64,000 bases of DNA from Pandoraea bronchicola (lineage in GTDB: Bacteria; Pseudomonadota; Gammaproteobacteria; Burkholderiales; Burkholderiaceae). The notes beneath the pieces are model-generated. The model saw only the letters and a list, made by a program, of their open reading frames with translations. It did not search any database and was not told the origin of the DNA. The stretch lies in contig NZ_CABPST010000005.1 in the NCBI RefSeq assembly GCF_902459805.1, positions 186,001-250,000 on the forward strand, given 5' to 3'. This document shows, in pieces, positions 9,465 to 18,515 of this stretch (positions are counted from its first letter, which is position 1; the number at the start of each line of letters is the position of its first letter). Made by a program: the position numbers and the translations under genes.

Positions 9465-11030
9465 ATGTCTGCCCCTCTCGACCCCTCGCCTCAGGACACC
9501 TTCGCCGCCACGTTGCTCGCGAATCTGCCCGCACGCATCGACGCCCTGCCCGCGCGTATTGCCGCGCAGACGCCCTCCCGTATCGCCCTGATCGACGACT
9601 CCGGCCGCCTGACCTACGGCCAACTGGCAAATGCCGTGACGGCCTGCGCCGAGCGCCTGCGCACCCATGGCGTGCGGGGCGGCGACCGTGTGATGATCGT
9701 CGGCGAGAATGGCATCGCCTATGTCGTTCTGCTGCTCGCCGTGGCCTCCCTCGACGCCTGGCCGCTGTTGAGCAATGCGCGGCTCTCGCCAGCGGAGTTG
9801 GGCGCCATCCGCGATCACGCGCAGCCGCGATGCACGATTTACACGGTCGACGCATCGCCCGATGCCGCTGCCCATGCCCGCGCGGATGCCGCCCAGATCG
9901 TCTGGACCGAACTCGCGCTGGGCGCCATTGCCGCGTCCGACGTCGACCCTGCCAGTCTCGCCGAACCGGTGCAGACCGATCCGGCGGCGCAATGCGCGGC
10001 ACTCATCTACACGACCGGCACGACCGGCACGCCCAAGGGCGTTCGCCTCTCGCATCGCAATCTGATGTTCATTGCGGCAGTCTCCAGCACGCTGCGACGC
10101 GTCGGCGCCGACGATATCGCCTACGGTGTGCTGCCGATCTCGCATGTCTATGGGTTGACCTCGGTGTGTCTCGGCACGCTGTACGCGGGCGGCACGTTGC
10201 GTCTCGCGGCACGCTTCACCCCCGAGGCCGTACTCGATTCGCTCGCTCACGACGGGCTGACGATCCTGCAAGGCGTGCCTGCCATGCATGCGCGTCTGAT
10301 GGCCTATGTGGCGACGCAAGGTGCATCGCTCGTCGCGCCGCGTTTGCGCTTCGTCTACTCGGGAGGCTCGCCACTCGATGCAGCGCTCAAGGCGCGTGTC
10401 GAAGCGTTCTACGGCCTGCCGATTCACAACGGTTACGGCCTGACGGAGAGCAGCCCGACCGTCTCGCAAACGCTGCTCGACGCGCCACGCGACGACTGCG
10501 CCGTGGGACCGGCGATCCCCGGCGTGGCGGTGCGCATCGTGGGTCATGACGGACAGGATCTGCCCGACGGCGAAGTGGGCGAACTCTGGGTACGCGGTCC
10601 GAACGTGATGCTCGGCTACTACCGCGCGCCGGAATTGACGGCGGCAAGCGTGACCGCAGACGGCTGGTTACGCACCGGCGATCTTGCCCGCCGCGCGCCA
10701 GACGGCGCGCTCTTCCTCGCCGGACGCGCGAAGGAACTCATCATTCACTCCGGTTTCAACGTCTACCCCCTCGAAGTCGAGCAGGCGCTGGCGAGCCACC
10801 CGGATGTGCTCCAGGCGGCCGTTATCGGCCGCCCCGAAGCCGACAACGAACAGGTCATCGCGTTTGTGGAAGCGCGCCCGGGCCATAGCATCGATGCGGC
10901 GTCGCTGGCGGCGTGGGCGGCGACACGCCTCGCGCCTTACAAGCGTCCGGCGCTGATTCGCGTGCTGGACGCCTTGCCCGCGGCGTCGACGGGCAAGGTG
11001 CTCAAGCACAGGTTGAAAGCACTGCTCTGA
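9465..11030 (+). CDS. Class I adenylate-forming acyl-CoA synthetase
   Basis: A 521-residue AMP-binding enzyme of the ANL superfamily that activates a carboxylic acid to an acyl-adenylate and then to the thioester. Visible motifs are A3 YTTGTTGTPKGV (about 185), A5 NGYGLTESSPT, A7 WLRTGDLA, A8 GRAKELIIHSGFNVYPLEVE, and the catalytic Lys near the C-terminus in STGKVLKHRLK. The substrate cannot be read from these motifs; it could be a medium- or long-chain fatty acid or an aromatic acid. The ATG at 9465 was chosen because TACAAT (9453-9458) lies just before it; an in-frame ATG 33 codons upstream precedes that promoter. It converges on xerD with a 31-nt gap. Confidence 0.9.
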   Translation: MSAPLDPSPQDTFAATLLANLPARIDALPARIAAQTPSRIALIDDSGRLTYGQLANAVTACAERLRTHGVRGGDRVMIVGENGIAYVVLLLAVASLDAWPLLSNARLSPAELGAIRDHAQPRCTIYTVDASPDAAAHARADAAQIVWTELALGAIAASDVDPASLAEPVQTDPAAQCAALIYTTGTTGTPKGVRLSHRNLMFIAAVSSTLRRVGADDIAYGVLPISHVYGLTSVCLGTLYAGGTLRLAARFTPEAVLDSLAHDGLTILQGVPAMHARLMAYVATQGASLVAPRLRFVYSGGSPLDAALKARVEAFYGLPIHNGYGLTESSPTVSQTLLDAPRDDCAVGPAIPGVAVRIVGHDGQDLPDGEVGELWVRGPNVMLGYYRAPELTAASVTADGWLRTGDLARRAPDGALFLAGRAKELIIHSGFNVYPLEVEQALASHPDVLQAAVIGRPEADNEQVIAFVEARPGHSIDAASLAAWAATRLAPYKRPALIRVLDALPAASTGKVLKHRLKALL

Positions 11031-11061
11031 CGAGCGCGGCCGGCATCCGCGCACGGCCCAC

Positions 11062-12195
11062 TCACCCTCGCGGATGGTGCTGCGCGTGCAGCGATTTGAG
11101 GCGCTCACGCGCGACGTGCGTGTAAATCTGCGTGGTGGAAATATCGGAGTGGCCGAGCAGCAACTGCACCACACGCAGATCGGCGCCGTGATTGATCAGA
11201 TGGGTCGCGAAGGCGTGACGAAGCGTGTGCGGTGAGAGCGGCGCACGAATGTCGGCCTGCAACGCATAGCGCTTGATCAGATACCAGAACGCCTGCCGTG
11301 TCATACCGTCGCCGCGTTGCGTGACGAAAAGCGTGTCGCACGCGCGGCCGGCCAACAGCACACCCCGGCTCTCGGCCAGATAGCGCGTGAGCCAGCTATT
11401 GGCTTCCTCGCCGAACGGCACCAGCCGCTCCTTCGCACCCTTGCCGAAAATACGCAGCACGCCTTCGTTCAAACCCACTTCGATGGTCTTGAGTGCGACC
11501 AGCTCCGACACACGCAGACCGCTCGCATACATCAGCTCGAGCATGGCCCGATCGCGCAGTCCGAGCGGCTGGGTCAGATCGGGGGCACCCAGCAGTGCTT
11601 CGACTTGCGCCTCGGACAACGTCGAGGGCAGTCGCTGGGCACGCTTGGCCGACGCGATTCGCAAGCAGGGGTCATGCTGCACGATGTGCTCGCGCAACGC
11701 CCATTGATAGAAGCGCTTGAAGACGGACAAACGACGGTTCACGCTGCTCGCCAGACTATCGCGACGCCACGCCAGATAGGCAGAGAGTGCAGCCTCGTCC
11801 ACGCCATCGAGTGCGGTCTCGCGCTTGGCCGCCAGCCATTGCGCGAAGAGGCGCAAATCGCGACGATAAGCGTCGAGTGTGTTGCGCGAGAGGCCGTCCT
11901 CGAGCCAGATCGTGTCGCAGAACTGGTCGATGAGGGCGGTACTGCGCACGTAGGCTGCGCTGTCGGGATCGAAAGCTGGCGGCGGCGACGGGTCTTCGCC
12001 GGCGTCGTCGTGACCGGCGTCGTGACCTGCATCGAGCGCGGCCTGTTCGAACGGCTCGTCGGCGCCGTCGAACGTGTCGAACGTGTCGAGACCGGCGTCG
12101 CGCGCGTCGTCGCTCTGCCGTTCGATCTCATCGCGCGATGCGTCATTGCCGCCGGTTGCGGCGGCGCCGGTCGATTTACTTGCGCGCGTGCTCAA
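11062..12195 (-). CDS. xerD: Site-specific tyrosine recombinase XerD (TTG start, extended N-terminus)
   Basis: With XerC, XerD resolves chromosome dimers at dif. The core shows the N-terminal SAM-like domain (FCDTIWLEDGLSRNTLDAYRRDL region) and the catalytic set: Arg in ASGLRVSELV, a Lys in GKGAKERLVP, SPHTLRHAFATHL (His-x-x-Arg), GHSDISTTQIYTHV (His and nucleophile Tyr). I place the start at a TTG that overlaps the queG stop as TTGA, with AAGGAG 7 nt before it. This gives 377 residues, about 75 more than typical XerD, the extra part being Asp/Ala-rich and probably disordered. A later start in the same frame cannot be excluded. Confidence 0.9.
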   Translation of the reverse strand: MSTRASKSTGAAATGGNDASRDEIERQSDDARDAGLDTFDTFDGADEPFEQAALDAGHDAGHDDAGEDPSPPPAFDPDSAAYVRSTALIDQFCDTIWLEDGLSRNTLDAYRRDLRLFAQWLAAKRETALDGVDEAALSAYLAWRRDSLASSVNRRLSVFKRFYQWALREHIVQHDPCLRIASAKRAQRLPSTLSEAQVEALLGAPDLTQPLGLRDRAMLELMYASGLRVSELVALKTIEVGLNEGVLRIFGKGAKERLVPFGEEANSWLTRYLAESRGVLLAGRACDTLFVTQRGDGMTRQAFWYLIKRYALQADIRAPLSPHTLRHAFATHLINHGADLRVVQLLLGHSDISTTQIYTHVARERLKSLHAQHHPRG

Positions 12196-13442
12196 GCCGT
12201 GACTCCTTCCTGGGCCAACGCCCATTCGACATGTTCGCGCACGAGCGCAGAGGGATGATCGCGCCGCGCCAGCAAGGCTTCGCGCAGCGGCGTGCGGGCA
12301 TCGGCGTGGGCCGTCTCGCGCAATGCATTGCCCAGCCCCACGGCCAGATTGCGCAACCATCGCTCATGACCGATGCGACGGATCGGGCTGCCCGCCAGCT
12401 TATCCATGAAATCGGCTTCGCTCCAGGCAAAAAGTTCGACGAGCGAGGCGCAGTCGAGCCGGTTGCGCGGGGCGAAATCGGCGAGCGGCGACGGCTGGGC
12501 AAACTTGTTCCACGGGCAATAGAGCTGGCAATCGTCGCAGCCGTAGATGCGATTGCCCATCTTTGCACGCAGATTCTCGGGAATCGCCCCCTTGTGCTCG
12601 ATCGTCAGATACGAGATGCACAACCGCGCGTCGACACGAAAGGCTTCGGTGATCGCTCCCGTCGGGCAGACGTCGCGGCATCGCTGGCATTGCCCGCAGT
12701 GTTCGCCGCGTTGCATGCCGCGCCCCACGCCCTCATCCGGCGTAGTCTCGACATCGATATCCACCGGCAACGGCACGTCGACAAATATCTCGCCGAGGAA
12801 GAAGAGCGAACCGGCGTCGCGCGAGAGCAGCAGCGTGTGCTTACCGCGCCAGCCCAACCCGGCCTTCTGCGCGAGTTCGACTTCGAGCACCGGCGCCGAA
12901 TCGGTGAATGCGCGGTAACCGAACGGCCCGATGGCCTGCGTAATGCGATCAGCCAGTTGTTGCAGCCGGTTGCGCATGACCTTGTGATAGTCGCGTCCGC
13001 GGGCGTAGAGCGAGACGACCGCCTCGGCGGGCATCGTCGCACGCGCCGCTTCGCGCTGGCGCCAGCTCGCCATATCGGTATCGCTTGGGAGATAGTTCAT
13101 GCGTGCGCTGATGACACGCACCGTGCCGGGAACCAGCTCGGCCGGCCGCGCGCGCTTCATGCCGTGCGCCGCCATGTAGTCCATATCGCCGTGACAGCCG
13201 TCGTCGAGCCACTGTTGCAGCCCCGCTTCGGCATGCGCGAGATCGGTGTCCGTGATGCCCACCCGGCCGAAGCCGAGTTCGCCCGCCCACTCGCGAATCT
13301 GGCTGGCGAGAGCACGCAGGCGCTCGGCATCGAGCGTCTGAGGCGTCGCATTGTCGCGCGAGGACGACACTTCCAGGGCATTCGGACGTGTCGACGGCTC
13401 GACTTGTGCGGCGGTAGCGGGGAAAATCACGGTAGCTTTCAT
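12192..13442 (-). CDS. queG: Epoxyqueuosine reductase QueG
   Basis: This 416-residue cobalamin and iron-sulfur enzyme performs the last step of queuosine synthesis in tRNA. Two [4Fe-4S] signatures are visible: CGQCQRCRDVCPTGAI (about 245-260) and CDDCQLYCPWNKF. Between them come CISYLTIEHKGAIPE and a C-terminal HEAT-like tail with His/Arg-rich helices. The ATG at 13440-13442 (MKATVIFP) is preferred because TAAAAT ends 7 nt upstream; an ATG three codons earlier would overlap this -10. The 3' end overlaps the xerD start, so the two are probably co-transcribed. Confidence 0.94.
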   Translation of the reverse strand: MKATVIFPATAAQVEPSTRPNALEVSSSRDNATPQTLDAERLRALASQIREWAGELGFGRVGITDTDLAHAEAGLQQWLDDGCHGDMDYMAAHGMKRARPAELVPGTVRVISARMNYLPSDTDMASWRQREAARATMPAEAVVSLYARGRDYHKVMRNRLQQLADRITQAIGPFGYRAFTDSAPVLEVELAQKAGLGWRGKHTLLLSRDAGSLFFLGEIFVDVPLPVDIDVETTPDEGVGRGMQRGEHCGQCQRCRDVCPTGAITEAFRVDARLCISYLTIEHKGAIPENLRAKMGNRIYGCDDCQLYCPWNKFAQPSPLADFAPRNRLDCASLVELFAWSEADFMDKLAGSPIRRIGHERWLRNLAVGLGNALRETAHADARTPLREALLARRDHPSALVREHVEWALAQEGVTA

Positions 13443-13449
13443 TGACTCC

Positions 13450-13455
13450 ATTTTA
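13450..13455 (-). promoter_or_regulatory. queG -10 element
   Basis: TAAAAT on the minus strand ends 7 nt before the queG ATG. It occupies the 17-nt divergent gap to tsaE, so the two genes have almost touching 5' ends. Confidence 0.45.
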
Positions 13456-13459
13456 CGCA

Positions 13460-13984
13460 ATGCCCGATCCATCGACGCCGTCACCGCTAGGCGAGCGCAT
13501 CTTCGCGCTGCCGGACGAAGCTGCCACCGAGGCCTTCGCCGCAGCGCTCGCGCGCGCCATCGTGGAACGCATGGCACACGCCGACGCCGCGCACGCGGGG
13601 CTGCACGTGCAGCTCTCGGGCGACCTGGGCGCGGGCAAAACAACGCTCGTGCGTGCGCTGCTGCGTGCGCTGGGCCACACGGGACGCGTCAAAAGCCCGA
13701 CTTACGCGCTGTGTGAACCATACAACATCGATACCCCGCAAGGCGTGTTGCCGGTCTATCATTTCGACCTGTACCGCTTCGCCGATCCGGCCGAATGGCA
13801 TGACACGGGCTTTCGGGAGCACTTTGCAGGCGACGCCCTGTGCCTCGTCGAGTGGCCAGAGAAGGCCGAAGGTCTCCTGGGCACCCCCGATTTGAGCCTT
13901 TGGCTGGAACCTGTTGGCAACAGCCGCCGTCTGACGACGAGCGCCTACACGCCAGCCGGTCTTGCTTGCCAGAACTCATGCTGA
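13460..13984 (+). CDS. tsaE: tRNA t6A biosynthesis ATPase TsaE
   Basis: A 174-residue P-loop ATPase working with TsaB and TsaD to make threonylcarbamoyl-adenosine at position 37 of ANN-decoding tRNAs. It has Walker A GDLGAGKTTLVRALL (about 53-67), SPTYALCEPY and HFDLYRFADPAEW, then the CLVEWPEKAEG segment. The start ATG 13460 is six codons into the open frame and gives the usual N-terminus. The stop overlaps the amiC start (ATGCTGA), so tsaE and amiC are translationally coupled. Confidence 0.95.
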   Translation: MPDPSTPSPLGERIFALPDEAATEAFAAALARAIVERMAHADAAHAGLHVQLSGDLGAGKTTLVRALLRALGHTGRVKSPTYALCEPYNIDTPQGVLPVYHFDLYRFADPAEWHDTGFREHFAGDALCLVEWPEKAEGLLGTPDLSLWLEPVGNSRRLTTSAYTPAGLACQNSC

Positions 13985-15444
13985 TCAAACGCTTCACCCG
14001 TACCGACGACGCCTCATCGCCCAATGCCGGCCGCCGCCGCGCACTGCGCGCAGGCGCGTCGACGCTGATTCTCGCCCTCACCGGCCCTCGCCTCGCGTTC
14101 GCCAATGCCATCGTGGCGGTGCGCGTCTGGCCGGCCAGGGACTACACACGTGTCACGCTCGAGACCGACAATCCGGTCAAATTCCAGCAGCAACTGATGG
14201 AGAGTCCGAACCGCTTCGTCATCGATCTCGATGAAGTGGATCTGAGTCCCGCGCTGCGCGATCTCGTGTCGAAAATCCAGCCGAACGACCCGCAAATCAT
14301 GCAGGTGCGCGTGGGGCAGTTCAAACCCGGCGTCGTGCGCATGGTCTTCGACCTGAAGGCCGGTGTGAAGCCGCAGTCCTTCACGTTGCCGCCGGTCGCG
14401 GGCTACAAGTACCGCACGGTGTTCGATCTGTATCCGGCCGTCGAACCCGATCCGCTCATGGAGTTGCTCGCCAAATCCGGCAACAAGGCCGAGGCCTGGG
14501 CGAAGAACTCGCCGCCCTCGTCACCTTCATCGCCTTCGTCAGGCGCGGGCACACCGAGTACGGAAGAAAGCGAAGCGTTCTTCCAGCGTTACGCGCAGCG
14601 CGAACAGGGGCCACGCCCCTCGCGTCCAGCGCCCACGCCGGCACCGGACAAGACACCCCCACTCGCCCAGCGCAAGGGTGACGATGACAACGATCTGTCG
14701 ACACCGATGCCCTCGCGCGGTCCGAAGACGGCCCGCCTGCTCACCATCGCCCTCGATCCCGGCCACGGCGGTGAAGATCCCGGCGCCATCGGCAGCAGCG
14801 GCACCTACGAGAAAGTGGTGGTATTGCAGATCGCCAAGCGGCTGCGCGAGAAGATCGATGCGCAACCCAATATGCGCGCGATGATGACGCGCGACGCCGA
14901 CTTCTTCGTGCCGCTCGGCGTGCGCGTGCAGAAGGCTCGTCGCGTAGATGCCGATCTGTTCATGTCGATTCATGCCGATGCGTTCACGTCGCCCTCGGCG
15001 AACGGTGCGTCGGTGTTCGCGCTGTCCGAGCGCGGCGCCACAAGTGCGACGGCACGTCTGTTGGAGAAGACGCAGAACGCGTCCGATCTGATCGGCGGCG
15101 TCAACATCAAGACCAACGACCGCGCCGTGGCGCATGCGCTGCTCGATATGTCGACGACCGCGCAGATCCGCGACAGCAAGGTGTTCGGTTCGGCGCTGCT
15201 CGCCGAGATCGGCACGGTCGCGGACCGGCTGCACAGCAAGAACGTCGAACAGGCCTCCTTCGCGGTGCTCAAGGCGCCGGACATCCCGTCGGTGCTCGTC
15301 GAGACAGCCTTCATCAGCAACCCGAAGGAAGAGCAGTCCCTGAACGATCCCGCCTATCAGGACCGGCTCGCCAACGCACTGCTCAAGGGCATCAAGGCCT
15401 ATTTCGCCAAGAACCCGCCGCTCGCGAAAAATCGTACGGCCTGA
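13978..15444 (+). CDS. amiC: N-acetylmuramoyl-L-alanine amidase AmiC with Tat signal
   Basis: A 488-residue periplasmic zinc amidase that splits septal peptidoglycan during daughter-cell separation. The N-terminus carries a twin-arginine type signal (NAGRRRALRAG followed by a hydrophobic stretch to AFA). Next comes an AMIN domain (about 40-150) for cell-division targeting, a Pro/Ser-rich linker, and an amidase_3 domain with LDPGHGGEDPGA, the zinc ligand Glu in that motif, SIHADAF, and the C-terminal VLVETAFISN. The start ATG overlaps the tsaE stop. A bidirectional terminator follows. Confidence 0.95.
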   Translation: MLIKRFTRTDDASSPNAGRRRALRAGASTLILALTGPRLAFANAIVAVRVWPARDYTRVTLETDNPVKFQQQLMESPNRFVIDLDEVDLSPALRDLVSKIQPNDPQIMQVRVGQFKPGVVRMVFDLKAGVKPQSFTLPPVAGYKYRTVFDLYPAVEPDPLMELLAKSGNKAEAWAKNSPPSSPSSPSSGAGTPSTEESEAFFQRYAQREQGPRPSRPAPTPAPDKTPPLAQRKGDDDNDLSTPMPSRGPKTARLLTIALDPGHGGEDPGAIGSSGTYEKVVVLQIAKRLREKIDAQPNMRAMMTRDADFFVPLGVRVQKARRVDADLFMSIHADAFTSPSANGASVFALSERGATSATARLLEKTQNASDLIGGVNIKTNDRAVAHALLDMSTTAQIRDSKVFGSALLAEIGTVADRLHSKNVEQASFAVLKAPDIPSVLVETAFISNPKEEQSLNDPAYQDRLANALLKGIKAYFAKNPPLAKNRTA

Positions 15445-15472
15445 TGGCTGGCGCCGTACGACGGCCCAAACG

Positions 15473-15510
15473 AAAATGGCGCGCCCCGGTCACGGGACGC
15501 GCCATTTTTC
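15473..15510. terminator. Bidirectional terminator between amiC and the DedA gene
   Basis: AAAATGGCGCG and CGCGCCATTTTT pair across a short GC-rich centre. A tracts on one side and T tracts on the other suit termination of both convergent genes. Confidence 0.88.
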
Positions 15511-15531
15511 ACCGATCGCGCCGAGTCGAGC

Positions 15532-16200
15532 TTACTTGCTCTGGCTTTGCGCCACGCGACGGCGACCGCGCGTGAAGAGCTTCCAGACCGCGCCAAGGGC
15601 AATCGGCACCACCGCTGCCGAGATCCCGACCAGCACAATAACGTTCAGATACTGCTTGACGATCGGCAGGTTGCCGAACAGGTAGCCGCCGCCCACGAGC
15701 AGCACCACCCAGATCAGCGCACCGAGCATGTTATAGAGCTGGAAGCGCGCCCACGACATGGCCGACACCCCCGCCACGAACGGGGCGAACGTGCGCACGA
15801 CCGGCACGAAACGCGCCATCACGATGGTCTTGCCGCCGTGATGCTCATAGAAATCATGCGTCTTGCGCAAGGCGTCGCGATCGAGAAAACGCCAGTTCTT
15901 CTCGTACACGCGCGTCCCGATCTTCGAGCCGATCCAGTAATTGAGCGTGTTCCCGGTCACGGCAGCGATGAAGAGCAGCACGCCGAGCAGCCAGGGATCC
16001 ATCGCGCCAGTGGCTGCGAACGCACCACCGATGAACAGCAGGGAATCGCCCGGGAGGAACGGAAAGAGCACCAATCCCGTTTCCACGAACACAATCATGA
16101 ACAGGAATAGATACACCCAGTTTCCGTACTGATCGATGAACACCCCCAGATGTTTATCGATGTGGAGCACCATCTCCAGCAATTGCACCAAAGTATCCAA
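15532..16200 (-). CDS. DedA family membrane protein
   Basis: A 222-residue inner-membrane protein of the DedA/VTT family, implicated in lipid-carrier and phospholipid flipping and in envelope proton homeostasis. It has FVETGLVLFPFLPGDSLLF (family motif, about 39-57), GNTLNYWIGSKIG, the F[x]RFVPVVRTFAPFVAG re-entrant segment and a basic C-terminus (GRRRVAQSQSK). The start is a TTG with GAGGAA 5 nt upstream, and no better ATG lies near it. It faces amiC and shares its terminator. Confidence 0.9.
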   Translation of the reverse strand: MDTLVQLLEMVLHIDKHLGVFIDQYGNWVYLFLFMIVFVETGLVLFPFLPGDSLLFIGGAFAATGAMDPWLLGVLLFIAAVTGNTLNYWIGSKIGTRVYEKNWRFLDRDALRKTHDFYEHHGGKTIVMARFVPVVRTFAPFVAGVSAMSWARFQLYNMLGALIWVVLLVGGGYLFGNLPIVKQYLNVIVLVGISAAVVPIALGAVWKLFTRGRRRVAQSQSK

Positions 16201-16352
16201 GACGATTCCTCAAGATAAAGGACGCCGGCCCGTCCCCGCGGGCGCGCGACGTGTCGCATCATACCAGCGCAAGCGTCGGGCGTCGTTAAGTCCCCGTGAC
16301 GGTCGGCATCGACCCGCCCGGGCGCGTCGACCACCCCTTCCGCCTTCGGCCA

Positions 16353-16367
16353 TTCCCATGATGGGAA
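16353..16367. promoter_or_regulatory. 15-bp palindrome upstream of mutL and the DedA gene
   Basis: TTCCCAT-g-ATGGGAA is a perfect palindrome of 7-bp arms in the 247-nt divergent region, 68 nt before the mutL -10. It looks like an operator, but no regulator is identified. Confidence 0.35.
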
Positions 16368-16434
16368 ACTGGCGCGTTCTGATGCGTCTTGCAGGCTGAA
16401 ACGTCGATCGACTTATGTCTTTGAGGGCAACCTT

Positions 16435-16440
16435 TATAAT
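16435..16440 (+). promoter_or_regulatory. mutL -10 element
   Basis: A perfect TATAAT ends 7 nt before the mutL ATG at 16448, so the transcript should be leaderless. The longer open frame begins upstream of this promoter and is therefore not used. Confidence 0.55.
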
Positions 16441-16447
16441 GGTTCCC

Positions 16448-18508
16448 ATGTCTGCCACCCCGACCCCCGCCCCCGCGGCGCAAGACCTGGCCGCCGTGCC
16501 CGGCGACGCCAGCGCCGACGCCCCCCTGCGCCGCCCCGGCCCCATGCCGGCGGGCCTCGCGCCGGCTCGCGCCATCCGTGTCCTCCCCGACCAACTGATC
16601 AGTCAGATCGCCGCCGGCGAAGTGGTGGAGCGTCCGGCATCCGTCGTCAAGGAATTGCTCGAAAATGCCCTTGACGCCGGCGCCCGCGCACTCCAGATCA
16701 AGCTCGAAGAAGGGGGGGTGCGCCGCATCGCGATTACCGATGACGGCGGCGGCATGTCCGCCGAGCAGTTGCCGCTCGCCCTCACCCGTCACGCGACGAG
16801 CAAGATCCGCACGCTGGACGAACTGGAATCGGTGCTCACACTCGGGTTTCGGGGGGAAGCGCTCGCCTCCATCGCGTCGGTTGCGCAGCTCACGCTGTCG
16901 AGCCGCCAGACCGATGCGCCGCATGCGACTGCCATCGACGGCAATACCGGTGCACTCACGCCCGCAGCGGGCCCCGTGGGCACGACGGTCGACGTGCGAG
17001 ACCTGTACTTCAATACGCCCGCGCGACGCAAATTCCTGAAGACCGAGCAAACCGAGTTCGGTCATTGCATGGACGTCATCCGGCGCAGCGCACTGGCGCG
17101 GCCGGACGTCGGCTTCTCGATCCTGCATAACAACCGGGCGGTAGAGCACTGGAACGCGTCGGACGCCGCCACGCGTGTCTCGCGCGTGCTCGGCAACGAT
17201 TTCGCCGACGCGCATCTCGCGCTCGACGAGGGGGCGGCCGAGCTGCGCCTGTCTGGTTTCGTCGGTCTGCCGACCGCCAGCCGGGGCCGCGCCGACCAGC
17301 AGTTCTTCTTCGTGAACGGCCGCTTCGTGCGCGACAAGTTGCTCACGCACGCGGTGCGCGCCGCCTATGAAGACGTGCTCCATGGCGACCGCTATCCGGC
17401 ATATGTGCTGTATTTCGAACTGCCGCCCCAGTTGGTCGACGTGAACGTTCACCCGTCGAAGATCGAAGTGCGGTTTCGCGATGCCCGCAGCGTTCACCAA
17501 TTCGTGTTCCACGCCGTGCAACGTGCGCTGGCCCGGGCGGCGGGCAGTGGTGGCGCAACGCACGCAGCGCACCTGACTGATGGCGGCAGTCTCGCCGCCG
17601 GGCCGGGAGCGGCCGGTGGCGCTGGCGCAAGCGGCTTCATGGGCGCGCGCCCGGCCGCCGGTTTCGGCACGCCGGGCGGCAGCAGTTGGAACCCGCGCAT
17701 GCAGCAAGGCTCGCTGCCGATGGCCCAACCGCTGTCTGTCTACGACAACCTGTTCGGACGCGCCGCACCGCCTGCACCACGCCCCTACGGTCAACCGGGC
17801 GTCACCGATGCGCCTTCGCCCCCGTATGGCAATACCGGCGACGCACCAGACGGCGCCGCGCTCGCCGCCGGCCTCGAGACGTTGCCGGCAGGCACCGGCA
17901 GCACCGCCGACGCCATGTCGCTCGAACACCCCCTGGGCTTCGCGCTCGGGCAGTTGCACGGCATCTACATCCTCTCGCAGAACGCTCACGGTCTCGTGCT
18001 GGTCGACATGCACGCGGCGCACGAGCGCATTCTGTACGAGCGCTTCAAGCAGGCGCTGGTGGAGCGCAGCGTGCCGGTGCAGCCGTTGCTCATTCCGGTG
18101 ACGTTCTTCGCCGACCCGGTGGAAATCGGCACGACGGAAGAACATCAGGAGACGCTCACCGCACTCGGTTTCGACCTCGCCGCCATGTCCCCGACCACGC
18201 TCGCCGTGCGCGCCATTCCCGCGCTGCTCGACGGTGCCGATGCGCAAGCGCTCGCGCGCGCGGTGCTGGCCGACCTGCGTCAGTACGGCGGCTCGCGCGT
18301 GCTCACGGAGCGTCAGCACGAACTGCTGGGCACGCTCGCGTGCCACACGGCCGTGCGCGCCAACCGGCGTCTCACGCACGAGGAGATGAACGCGCTGCTG
18401 CGCCAGATGGAAGCGACCGAGCGGGCCGACCAATGCAACCACGGACGTCCCACCTGGTACCAGCTCACGCTCGGCGACCTCGACAAATTGTTCATGCGCG
18501 GACGTTGA
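16448..18508 (+). CDS. mutL: DNA mismatch repair protein MutL, endonuclease type
   Basis: A 686-residue GHKL ATPase that links MutS mismatch recognition to strand incision. The N-terminal half has [14 protein letters not shown] and [13 protein letters not shown], then [10 protein letters not shown]. After a long Gly/Ala/Pro linker (about 365-500) the C-terminal domain has [12 protein letters not shown], which fits the metal-binding DQHA(x)2E(x)4E endonuclease motif with Gln replaced by Met, and QCNHGRPT near the end. Enterobacterial MutL lacks these, so this protein likely nicks DNA itself and does not need MutH. miaA follows after 7 nt. Confidence 0.96.
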   Translation: MSATPTPAPAAQDLAAVPGDASADAPLRRPGPMPAGLAPARAIRVLPDQLISQIAAGEVVERPASVVKELLENALDAGARALQIKLEEGGVRRIAITDDGGGMSAEQLPLALTRHATSKIRTLDELESVLTLGFRGEALASIASVAQLTLSSRQTDAPHATAIDGNTGALTPAAGPVGTTVDVRDLYFNTPARRKFLKTEQTEFGHCMDVIRRSALARPDVGFSILHNNRAVEHWNASDAATRVSRVLGNDFADAHLALDEGAAELRLSGFVGLPTASRGRADQQFFFVNGRFVRDKLLTHAVRAAYEDVLHGDRYPAYVLYFELPPQLVDVNVHPSKIEVRFRDARSVHQFVFHAVQRALARAAGSGGATHAAHLTDGGSLAAGPGAAGGAGASGFMGARPAAGFGTPGGSSWNPRMQQGSLPMAQPLSVYDNLFGRAAPPAPRPYGQPGVTDAPSPPYGNTGDAPDGAALAAGLETLPAGTGSTADAMSLEHPLGFALGQLHGIYILSQNAHGLVLVDMHAAHERILYERFKQALVERSVPVQPLLIPVTFFADPVEIGTTEEHQETLTALGFDLAAMSPTTLAVRAIPALLDGADAQALARAVLADLRQYGGSRVLTERQHELLGTLACHTAVRANRRLTHEEMNALLRQMEATERADQCNHGRPTWYQLTLGDLDKLFMRGR

Positions 18509-18515
18509 GCGGTTC

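Noticed and set aside
12138-13445. Plus-strand ORF of 435 residues opposite queG
   Set aside because: Arg/His/Ala-rich shadow composition; QueG iron-sulfur motifs lie on the minus strand.
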